Positions 7,092 to 14,536 of a stretch of DNA of 64,000 nucleotides are shown in pieces. The translations under genes and the position numbers were made by a program. Origin of the DNA: CAZRGV01 sp964599655 (GTDB lineage: Bacteria > Planctomycetota > Planctomycetia > Isosphaerales > Isosphaeraceae); contig CAZRGV010000010.1 in assembly GCA_964599655.1 (NCBI GenBank), positions 1 through 64,000 on the forward strand, given 5' to 3'. Within the stretch, counting starts at the first letter, position 1; every line of letters starts with the position of its first letter. A model generated the notes under the pieces. It made no database searches, was not told the origin of the DNA, and was given only the letters and a program-made list of their open reading frames with translations.

Positions 7092-8897
7092 ATGAAGTGG
7101 TCGTTCCGCACCAAGTTGATGCTGTCGTTCCTGTTCTTCGGCCTCGTTCCGACGCTGGTCATGACGTACGTGACGTTTCAGGCCACGGGGCACCTTCGAG
7201 ACCAGCTCGCCAGCCGGACCCGGCGCGCGGCGAAGTACGCCGCCCGGGCGCTCGACCGCTCGTTGCTGGACGAGATCGAGATGGAGCCCGCCCCCGTGCT
7301 GTCGGCTTCGAAGCTGACCCCCTTGAACGACCTGTTCGACTCCCTGATCGACGAGTTTCATTTTTCGTCGGCGCGGATTCTCCTCGTCGGCCCCGACCTG
7401 GCGGTCGAGGCGGCCCAGACCCGTCGGGAAGATCGCAAGGCCACGCCGGTGGGGGAACGCCTGGGAAGCCCGTACGCGGAGCTGGTGCGCCCGTTCCTGA
7501 CGGGTCCGATCGACGAGGCCGCTCGGCGCGTTCCCGACTTCTTCGAGATCGAGAACGGCGTGAACGGGGCGGAGGTCATGGGAGTGGGGCTGGTGTCGCT
7601 CCGTGAGTCGCAAGGGGCCGCGCCTCGGACGCATGCGGTGCTCGTGATCATTCCCGAGGGGGAGGTTTACGAGGCGATCCGGACGATCCGGATCGAGATC
7701 TTCGCGGTCTTTGTCGCCAGCGTCCTGATCACGGTTTTGCTCGGAATCTACCTGGGTGGGCGGATGGTCCAGCCGTTGAAGGACGTGATGGGCGTGACTC
7801 GGGAGCTGGAACAGGGGGAGCTTCAGGTTCGCTCGAACGTCCGAGGGTCGGACGAGGTGGCGATGCTCTCCAGCCAGGTCAACGCGGTCATCGAGCGCCT
7901 GGGGAACGTGATCCAGGAGATCGGCCAGGCGACGTCGTCGGTCTCGTCGGCGAGCAACCAGCTCAGCGCCAGCGCCCAGCAGCTTTCGCAAGGGGCGACC
8001 GAGCAGGCGAGCACGTTGCAGGAGATCGCGTCGAGCTTGCAGACGGTGGATGCCTCGGTGAAGACCAATGCGCAGCACGCGCAGCAGACGGCCAGGACGG
8101 CCAACGAGGCGAGCCAGCGCGCCGAGCAAGGGGGGCGAGCGGTTCAGGAAACGGTCGAGGCGATGCGGCAGATCGCCAGCCGGATCAAGGTGGTGGAGGA
8201 CATCGCCTATCAGACCAACCTGCTGGCTCTCAACGCGGCGATCGAGGCGGCCCGAGCGGGGACGCAGGGCAAGGGGTTCGCGGTGGTGGCGGGGGAGGTC
8301 CGCAAACTGGCCGAGCGGAGCCAGGCGGCGGCGCACGAGATCGGCGAGCTGGCGGAATCGAGCATGGAAGTCGCCGAGAACGCGGGGCAGTTGCTCGGGA
8401 CGATCGTGCCGTCGATCCGCCACACGTCGGATCTGGTTCAGGAGATCGCGACGGCCTCGGCGGAGCAGACGGCGGCGATTCACGAGATCAACGTGGGGGT
8501 TCGGCAGCTCGAGGAGGTGGTGCAGCAGAACGTCAGCGCGAGCGTGGAGCTGGCCTCGACGGCGGGCTCGCTGGCAACGCAGTCGTTGACGCTCGAGCAT
8601 CTGGTGGGCTTTTTCCACGTTGGGACGAATTCGCTGGTGGGCCGGCACGAATATTCCGCTCTTGCGGCCCAGGCCCGGACCAGGCCGTCGCCTCCCACCG
8701 CCACGCGACACACCCCAAGCCGCGCGCGGGCCCTACCCGGCCGGCCGCAAGCGACGACCTCGCCGGGGCACGATGCCCAGGGGCCCAGCGGCGACAGCGG
8801 CGCGGGCGGTCCATCGCCTCCCGAACGCCGGCCGCCGCAGGGTCAGGGAGGCATCGTCGTGAATCTGGACGATGATACGGACTTCGAGCGGTTTTGA
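7092..8897 (+). CDS. Methyl-accepting chemotaxis protein with C-terminal tether
   Basis: A transmembrane chemoreceptor of 601 residues. Helix 1 (about 8-28) and helix 2 (about 203-226) flank a periplasmic sensory domain of about 170 residues that I cannot classify. A HAMP domain follows (about 227-280), then a long coiled-coil signalling domain with the hairpin tip IAYQTNLLALNAAIEAARAG. Beyond the coiled coil there is a Pro/Arg/Gly-rich, probably unstructured tail of about 75 residues that ends in DFERF. This fits the x-[FW]-x-x-[FW] pattern of C-terminal pentapeptides that dock CheR or CheB, both encoded just downstream. It should signal through CheW to CheA. Start ATG at 7092, 58 bases after cheA. 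Confidence 0.92.
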   Translation: MKWSFRTKLMLSFLFFGLVPTLVMTYVTFQATGHLRDQLASRTRRAAKYAARALDRSLLDEIEMEPAPVLSASKLTPLNDLFDSLIDEFHFSSARILLVGPDLAVEAAQTRREDRKATPVGERLGSPYAELVRPFLTGPIDEAARRVPDFFEIENGVNGAEVMGVGLVSLRESQGAAPRTHAVLVIIPEGEVYEAIRTIRIEIFAVFVASVLITVLLGIYLGGRMVQPLKDVMGVTRELEQGELQVRSNVRGSDEVAMLSSQVNAVIERLGNVIQEIGQATSSVSSASNQLSASAQQLSQGATEQASTLQEIASSLQTVDASVKTNAQHAQQTARTANEASQRAEQGGRAVQETVEAMRQIASRIKVVEDIAYQTNLLALNAAIEAARAGTQGKGFAVVAGEVRKLAERSQAAAHEIGELAESSMEVAENAGQLLGTIVPSIRHTSDLVQEIATASAEQTAAIHEINVGVRQLEEVVQQNVSASVELASTAGSLATQSLTLEHLVGFFHVGTNSLVGRHEYSALAAQARTRPSPPTATRHTPSRARALPGRPQATTSPGHDAQGPSGDSGAGGPSPPERRPPQGQGGIVVNLDDDTDFERF

Positions 8898-9069
8898 ACG
8901 GGCTCAAGACGGCCGGCATGGGCAACAAGAATGGATGCACGGGAAATCGGATGAGTGAATCCTGTGATTCCTCGACCGGTCGTGCACGCGGAGCGTTGAG
9001 CCTGGGCCGTGCGGCACCGCGAGATCGATCAGCGCGGTTCGGGGGATGGCAGCGACGGGAGACGCCACG

Positions 9070-9573
9070 ATGGAAGACATCGGTTTTGGGGGTGAGGCCG
9101 AGCCGGAGCGAACCGACTCGTACGTGGTCTTTCAGCTTGGCAAGGAGAACTACGCGCTGGAGGTGGCCCGTGTGCGAGAGGTGCTGGACGTGGCGTCGCT
9201 GACGCGCGTGCCTGGCGGTGCCCGGGCGCTTTCCGGTCTGTATAATCTGAGAGGTCACGTCGTTCCGGTCTGGAACCTTCGCGTGCCGTTCCAGCTTGAC
9301 GACGTGTCGGTGCAGGAGCGAGCCCCGAGCGTCTTGATGGTCGAGCCCGACTCGAACCAGCCGTCGCGGGTTGCCGGATTGCTGGTGGATCGGGTTTCGG
9401 ACGTGCTGGAGTTCCTTCCCGAGAACGTCCAGCCGGCGCCCAGCCTGGGGCTGGGGAGCGGCTCCGCGTTTGTTCGCGGTCTGATTCGGCACCAGGACCG
9501 GTTCCTGCTGGTGCTCGACCTGGACCGCGTGTTCGCGGCCCTGACGCAGGAACCGGTTCCCGAGACCGCCTGA
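9070..9573 (+). CDS. cheW: CheW coupling protein
   Basis: A 167-residue CheW domain: SYVVFQLGKENYALEVARVREVLD at the start, then TRVPGGARALSGLYNLRGHVVPVWNLR, the usual RG-containing core, and a C-terminal part ending in LLVLDLDRVF. It links the receptor to CheA. I chose the ATG at 9070 because a GGGAG lies 8 bases upstream; an in-frame ATG at 9046 would add 8 residues. The 172 bases between the receptor and cheW contain no obvious gene. It is followed after one base by cheR, suggesting translational coupling. Confidence 0.9.
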   Translation: MEDIGFGGEAEPERTDSYVVFQLGKENYALEVARVREVLDVASLTRVPGGARALSGLYNLRGHVVPVWNLRVPFQLDDVSVQERAPSVLMVEPDSNQPSRVAGLLVDRVSDVLEFLPENVQPAPSLGLGSGSAFVRGLIRHQDRFLLVLDLDRVFAALTQEPVPETA

Positions 9574-9574
9574 C

Positions 9575-10462
9575 GTGTCGCGATCCGCGCGAGAAAACTC
9601 CCCCCCGTCGACGCCGGACAACGGGCCGGAGCCCTGGTCGGCCGACGATTTCCAGGCGATCGCGTCGATGCTACACGCGCGTCAGGGCTCCACGTTACCG
9701 CCGCAACGTCTCGGCCTGATCCAGGCGCGGCTTCAGGCGCGGCTTCAGGCGCGAGGTATTCCGAGCTTCACGTGGTTTCACGAGCGGGTGCTCCGCCCCC
9801 GGCCGGATGGTCCGGACATGCAAATGCTCATCGATCTGAGCACGGTGAACCACACGGCGTTCTTCCGGGAAGAGAAGGCGCTTCGGTTCCTGGCGGAGCG
9901 CCTGGCCGAGCGGTTGCGGCCCGGCGTGGCGAGGTCGGGTCCGGTTCGGGTCTGGTCGGCGGGTTGTTCCGCGGGCCAGGAACCGTACAGCCTGGCGATT
10001 CTGCTGATGGAGCGGGTGCCGTTGCTCGCGCCCGACCAGTTGCAGATTTGGGCGACGGACCTTTCGCTGGAGATGATCCACCATGGCGCCCGGGCGATTT
10101 ACGACGCCAAGAGCCTGGCGGACGTGCCGGCCAACCGGCTCCGGCGATTCTTCTTGCGGGGGCGCGGCCGGCGTTATGGAGTGTATCGGATCGTGCCGGA
10201 GGTCCGGCGGCTGGTGGCGTTCCAGCAGTTCGACCTTCGGAGCGCGACCTGGCCGGCGTCGGGCGAGTTCGACGCGATTCTTTGCCGCAACGTGGCGATC
10301 TACTTCAACGAGTCGGAGCGCGTCCGGCTTCTGGATCGCTTGACGGGCCGGCTCCGCGAGGGGGGCTGGCTGGTCGTGGGCCACTGCGAGATCCTGCCCG
10401 AACGGCCCGCGTGCCTCGAAAAGCTGGCTCCCTCCATCTTTCGCAAGGGCAAGAGGCCATGA
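9575..10462 (+). CDS. cheR: CheR-type protein-glutamate methyltransferase
   Basis: CheR methylates glutamates on the receptor using S-adenosylmethionine. The N-terminal helical domain (about 20-100) is followed by the methyltransferase fold with the SAM-binding motif VWSAGCSAGQEPYSLAI and the FDAILCRNVAIYF segment typical of the family. No TPR repeats are attached. The GTG start at 9575 lies one base after the cheW stop, and its last codon overlaps the start of cheB (ATGA). Length (295 aa) is normal. The pentapeptide at the end of the receptor could anchor it. Confidence 0.9.
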   Translation: MSRSARENSPPSTPDNGPEPWSADDFQAIASMLHARQGSTLPPQRLGLIQARLQARLQARGIPSFTWFHERVLRPRPDGPDMQMLIDLSTVNHTAFFREEKALRFLAERLAERLRPGVARSGPVRVWSAGCSAGQEPYSLAILLMERVPLLAPDQLQIWATDLSLEMIHHGARAIYDAKSLADVPANRLRRFFLRGRGRRYGVYRIVPEVRRLVAFQQFDLRSATWPASGEFDAILCRNVAIYFNESERVRLLDRLTGRLREGGWLVVGHCEILPERPACLEKLAPSIFRKGKRP

Positions 10463-11577
10463 ACCCGGAGAACACGCGGTCGCAAGCGCCGCCGGTCGAC
10501 ATTCTGGTGGTCGACGACAGCCCCCTGGTGCGCCAGGCGCTGAAGGCGATCATCGAGCTCGAGCCGGGACATCGGGTTCTGCATGCGGCCGACCCTTACG
10601 AGGCGGTGGCCGTGCTGAGCCGGTCGGTTCCGGCGGTGATCGTGCTCGACGTCGACATGCCGCGCATGGACGGACTGACGTTTCTGCAAAAACTCATGCG
10701 TCAACATCCGATGCCGGTCCTGCTCTGCACGGATCACGTTCAGCGGGGCCTGAAGGCGCTCGAGATGGGGGCGCTGGAGGTCATTCCCAAGCCCGACTGG
10801 ACCGATGAAGGGGGGCTGACGGCGTGGGGCGCGAAGCTGCGGGAGAGTCTGCGGCAGGCGGCGGGCCAGTCGTGGATGGGCCGCGAGCCGCCGTTGCCGC
10901 CGGGGAGCGCGCGGGAGGCTCCAACGGCGACGATGGCGCTTCCCCGGCACAGCGCCGACGTGATCTTGCCGAGCCGTCCGTATCAGTCGAAGGGGGCTCC
11001 GAGGGAGCCCTTGATCGTGATGGGCGCGAGCACGGGGGGGGTTCAGGCGGTGGCCCGGTTGTTGGCGGATCTTCCTCGGGAGTCGCCAGGCGTGGTGGTG
11101 GTGCAGCACATGCCGGGGGGCTTCACGGGGGCGTTTGCCGACCGGCTGAACCGCGACCCGAGAATTGCCTTGAAGGTGGCCGAGTCGAAGAATGGCGATC
11201 CGGTTCAGGCCGGGGTGGCGTTGGTCATACCAGGGCACTGGCATGGCCTGATCCGTCGCGCGGGCGCTGGCTACCGGATCGAGCTGGTGGACGGCCCGCC
11301 GGTGAACCGGCACCGGCCGAGTGTCGATGTGTTGTTCCGCTCGGCGGCGCAGGCGGGGGGACCTCGGGTGGCGGCCGCGTTGCTCACCGGGATGGGGGAC
11401 GACGGCGCTCAGGGATTGCTCGAACTGCGAGAGGCCGGCGCCTGGACGATCGCGCAGAACGAGCAAACGTGTGTGGTTTTCGGCATGCCTCGCCGGGGCG
11501 CGGCCCGCGAGGTGCTGCCCTTGCACCGGATCGCGCGATCGTTGCTGACCGCCGTCGCGTCCCGGACGACCACCTGA
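10459..11577 (+). CDS. cheB: CheB-type protein-glutamate methylesterase
   Basis: The receiver domain has DD at 19-20, phosphoacceptor Asp64 in LDVDMPRMDG and the IPKPDW Lys motif. A linker of about 60 residues leads to the methylesterase domain with the Ser nucleophile in GASTGG, the His in VVQHMPGGF and the Asp in GMGDDGAQG, so the catalytic triad is intact. It removes methyl groups from, or deamidates, the receptor. The ATG at 10459 overlaps the cheR stop, with AAGAGG upstream. It is the last gene of the operon; a hairpin at 11631-11658 follows. Confidence 0.92.
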   Translation: MNPENTRSQAPPVDILVVDDSPLVRQALKAIIELEPGHRVLHAADPYEAVAVLSRSVPAVIVLDVDMPRMDGLTFLQKLMRQHPMPVLLCTDHVQRGLKALEMGALEVIPKPDWTDEGGLTAWGAKLRESLRQAAGQSWMGREPPLPPGSAREAPTATMALPRHSADVILPSRPYQSKGAPREPLIVMGASTGGVQAVARLLADLPRESPGVVVVQHMPGGFTGAFADRLNRDPRIALKVAESKNGDPVQAGVALVIPGHWHGLIRRAGAGYRIELVDGPPVNRHRPSVDVLFRSAAQAGGPRVAAALLTGMGDDGAQGLLELREAGAWTIAQNEQTCVVFGMPRRGAAREVLPLHRIARSLLTAVASRTTT

Positions 11578-11630
11578 GCCGCGCGCACGGTGTTCGATCG
11601 ACCGTGGCGATCCGTCGGGCGTCGGAAACG

Positions 11631-11658
11631 GGGACAGGCCCCTGGCGGAGCCAGTCCC
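11631..11658. terminator. Candidate hairpin between convergent genes
   Basis: gggac (11631-11635) pairs with gtccc (11654-11658), and inside it tggc pairs with gcca. The structure is followed by a short T-rich run, gattt. It lies between cheB (+) and a dehydrogenase gene (-), where a two-way terminator would be expected. No long U tract, so support is weak. Confidence 0.35.
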
Positions 11659-11726
11659 GATTTCCTGACCCTGGAGACGCCCCCGAAGACCGCGCTGACG
11701 ATCGCGTGCGAATCGCGACCCGGCGC

Positions 11727-12485
11727 TCAATGGGCGGTGAAGCCGCCGTCGATCATCAGGATCGCGCCGGTGAAGAAGCGGGCGTGGTCGGAGGCGAGGA
11801 ACTGGAAGAACCGGGCGATCTCCTCGGCCGAGGCAAGTCGGCCGATCGGATGCGCGGCCGTGATGGCTTCGAGGAACTTCGATGGGTCGCCGGAATCGGC
11901 CGCGGCGCGTCGCAGGAGCGGGGTATCGACGCTGCCGGGACAGACGGCGTTGACCCGGATGCCATCCTTCGCGTAGTCGATGGCCATCTGCCGCGTGATC
12001 TGGATCACGGCGCCCTTGGCGGGGCCATAGGCCCCCTGCTCCGGCAGCCCGACGACCGACGAGATCGAGCCGGTGTTGAGGAACAGGCCGCCGCCGGATC
12101 GCTTCATGGCGGGCACGACGTGCCGGGCCGACCAGTAGAGGGCCTTGACGTTGGTGTTGAAGACGCGATCCCACTCCTCGGGCGAGTGGTCGGCGATCGG
12201 CTTGACGACGGCGAGACCGGCGTTGTTGATCATGACGTCGATTCGGCCGAAGGCATCGAGCGCGGTGCGGGTGTAGTCGAGGGCGGTTTGCTCGAGGGAG
12301 ACGTCTCCGACGAGGCAGCGGAGGCGCTCGGGAGCGTGCGAGGCCGCGGGGGCGAGGTTCGACGCCAGCTTCGGGTCGAGGTCGACGGCGACGACGCGGG
12401 CGCCCGACTCGAGGAGGCGGACGATCTCGGCCCCGATGCCCGAGGCCGCGCCGGTCACGATGGTTACCTTGTCGGTCAGATCCAC
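11727..12485 (-). CDS. Short-chain dehydrogenase/reductase (SDR), 252 aa
   Basis: Classical SDR. The cofactor motif TGAASGIG is at residues 11-18, NNAG at 87-90, and the catalytic Ser140, Tyr153 and Lys157 lie in NTGSIS and AYGPAK. The acidic residue at the end of the second strand (VVAVDLD) suggests NAD rather than NADP. The C-terminus ends ILMIDGGFTAH, as in family members that act on sugars or hydroxy acids. It is 31 bases downstream of a second SDR in the same direction, so the two probably form an operon. Substrate cannot be told from the sequence. Confidence 0.88.
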   Translation of the reverse strand: MDLTDKVTIVTGAASGIGAEIVRLLESGARVVAVDLDPKLASNLAPAASHAPERLRCLVGDVSLEQTALDYTRTALDAFGRIDVMINNAGLAVVKPIADHSPEEWDRVFNTNVKALYWSARHVVPAMKRSGGGLFLNTGSISSVVGLPEQGAYGPAKGAVIQITRQMAIDYAKDGIRVNAVCPGSVDTPLLRRAAADSGDPSKFLEAITAAHPIGRLASAEEIARFFQFLASDHARFFTGAILMIDGGFTAH

Positions 12486-12516
12486 AGCGGATTCTCCTTC
12501 AGGAATCGGGATTCAC

Positions 12517-13329
12517 TTACCAGTGCATGACATAACCGCCGTCCACGTTGATGGTCTGGCCGGTGACGTTGCCGGCGCGTGGGGACGCGAGGAAGACAGC
12601 CATGGCGGCGATATCCTCGGGGGTTTGCCAGCGGTTCAAGGGGACAAGGCGCTGGATTTTCTCGGCGGTCCATTGCTCGAACGAGGGGCGGCCTTCCACG
12701 GGCTGGTTCGCGGCCCAAGCGTCGAAGACCGAGCGGTTCAGGGCGGTCTGGACCATGCCCGGACAGAGGGCGTTGACCCGCACGCCCGACGGGGCCAGGT
12801 CCTTGGCGGCGCACTGCGAGAAGTTGATCAGCGCGGCCTTCGAGGCGCTATAGGGCGGATCGGTTTGCGAGCCGATCTGGCCGGCGACCGAGGCGATCAG
12901 GAGCACGGTGCCTTTTCGGGCCTCGGCCATGCCGGGTGCGAACGCGTGGGCGACATTCACGGCGCCGATCAGGTTGATGCGAAGGACACGGTCCCAGTCG
13001 GTCGGCTCGAGGTTCCAGAACGGAAAGCCGAACTTGCCGGAGCCGACAGCCGCGGCGTAGACGATGTGGTCGCAGCGACCGAACTGGCGGCGGACGTCCC
13101 CGGCGAGGCTCCGCATCGCGTCGAAGTCGGTGGCATCGGCGACGAAGGCCTCGGCCCGGCCCGAGTGGCCCGAGGCGTTGAGCCGGTCGGCGGCCTCGCG
13201 AACCGAAGTGTCGCGATCGACCAGGGCGACGCTGGCCCCCTCGGCGGCGAAGGCGTCGGCGATGGCCAGGCCGAGGCCCCGGGCCGCACCGACAACGACG
13301 GCGACGTCTCCGGCGAGTTGAAGATCCAT
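12517..13329 (-). CDS. Short-chain dehydrogenase/reductase (SDR), 270 aa
   Basis: A second classical SDR with the glycine motif GAARGLG at residues 14-20, the acidic residue in VALVDRD pointing to NAD, and catalytic Ser147, Tyr160 and Lys164 (IASVAG, PYSASK). The end, TGQTINVDGGYVMHW, is typical. It is the first gene of a minus-strand pair with the SDR at 11727 and is divergent from the exported TIM-barrel gene at 13570. Together these three could be parts of a sugar or polyol oxidation route, but that is only inferred from proximity. Confidence 0.88.
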   Translation of the reverse strand: MDLQLAGDVAVVVGAARGLGLAIADAFAAEGASVALVDRDTSVREAADRLNASGHSGRAEAFVADATDFDAMRSLAGDVRRQFGRCDHIVYAAAVGSGKFGFPFWNLEPTDWDRVLRINLIGAVNVAHAFAPGMAEARKGTVLLIASVAGQIGSQTDPPYSASKAALINFSQCAAKDLAPSGVRVNALCPGMVQTALNRSVFDAWAANQPVEGRPSFEQWTAEKIQRLVPLNRWQTPEDIAAMAVFLASPRAGNVTGQTINVDGGYVMHW

Positions 13330-13569
13330 GGTGTGTTCTCGGGTCGGTTCGGGTCGGGAAGGTCGAGACGATCTGGGGATGTCGGGCCGATGGTCTGGGG
13401 GTTTCCGGCGGGTCTTTTCTACGCCAAATGGGGCCTCGACGGAAGCGGGCTCCGATCGAGGTTGGGGAGGAAGGCGGTTGTCCCAGAAACCGCGGGTGGT
13501 ATGATGACCTCCCGATCGTCCAGGGCCGATTCGTCGAATTCAGGCGCCGAACCGAAAGGGGCCGAACCC

Positions 13570-14526
13570 ATGAGTCCGAATCGGAGAGAGTTGCTGAAGC
13601 AGACCGGCCTGGCCGGAACCGCGGCGATGCTTGGGCTGGCCTTGCCGGCTCGAGCCGGAGAAGACAAGGCGGCCCAGAGCGGGGCGCGCCGGGGGAATCC
13701 GATCGGCGTTTCGACGTATTCGTTCTGGCAATTCCGGGGCCAGCGGATGCCGATGGAGGCGTGCATCGACAAGGCGGCCGCGATGGGGTTCGACGGTGTC
13801 GAGATCCTGCATATCCAGATGCAGGACGACTCCAATGCAACTCTGCAGAAGCTCAAGCGGCAGGCATTTTCACTCGGACTACCGTTGATGGGATTCTCGA
13901 CGCATCAGAGCTTTGTCAGCCCGGATGCGGAGGAACGGGCGGCGAACGTCAAGAAGACGTTGAGCCAGATCGAGATCGCCTACCGGATGGGCATCCCCAC
14001 GATGCGGATCAACACCGGGCGGTGGGGGACGATCAAGTCGTTCGACGAGTTCATGGCCCACAAGGGAATCGAGCCCGCGCTGGAGGGTCACACTGAGGAA
14101 GAGGCGTTCGGCTGGGTGATTCGGTCGATCGAGCAGCTTTTGCCCAGGGCCGAGGAGTGCGGCGTGATCCTGGGCCTGGAGAACCACTGGGGGCTCGGGC
14201 GGACGGCGAAGGGGGTCCTGCGGATCGTCGAGACGATCCAGTCGCCCTGGCTCCAGATGACGCTCGACACCGGGAACTTCCTCGAAAACTCGTACGAGCA
14301 GATGGAGGCGATGGCCGCCAGCGACGTGCCGATCGCCCTGGTCCAGGCCAAGACATATTACGGCGGAGGCCGGTGGTACGCCCTCGACCTGGATTATGCT
14401 CGGATCGGGAGCATCTTGCGCAAGCATCACTACCAGGGCTGGATCTCACTTGAGTTCGAAGGGAACGAGGACGCCGAGACGGCGGTTCCCAAGAGCCTGG
14501 CGATGCTTCGCGAGCACCTTGGTTGA
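13570..14526 (+). CDS. Tat-exported sugar phosphate isomerase/epimerase-like TIM barrel
   Basis: The N-terminus NRRELLKQTGLAGTAAMLGLAL is a twin-arginine signal. The rest is a xylose-isomerase-like TIM barrel (AP endonuclease 2 family): GVSTYSFWQF, MGFDGVEILHIQM, IPTMRINTG, GVILGLENHWGL with the metal-site-like Glu and His, MTLDTGNF, LVQAKTYY and GWISLEFEGNED. Planctomycetes carry many such exported homologues whose substrates are mostly unknown. Start ATG at 13570 has an AAAGGGG upstream. It ends 10 bases from the convergent kinase gene. Confidence 0.85.
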   Translation: MSPNRRELLKQTGLAGTAAMLGLALPARAGEDKAAQSGARRGNPIGVSTYSFWQFRGQRMPMEACIDKAAAMGFDGVEILHIQMQDDSNATLQKLKRQAFSLGLPLMGFSTHQSFVSPDAEERAANVKKTLSQIEIAYRMGIPTMRINTGRWGTIKSFDEFMAHKGIEPALEGHTEEEAFGWVIRSIEQLLPRAEECGVILGLENHWGLGRTAKGVLRIVETIQSPWLQMTLDTGNFLENSYEQMEAMAASDVPIALVQAKTYYGGGRWYALDLDYARIGSILRKHHYQGWISLEFEGNEDAETAVPKSLAMLREHLG

Positions 14527-14536
14527 CGCGAGCCGA

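Noticed and set aside
6318..8711. Minus-strand open frame of 797 codons over cheA and the receptor
   Set aside because: Shadow of two well-supported genes, low-complexity translation.
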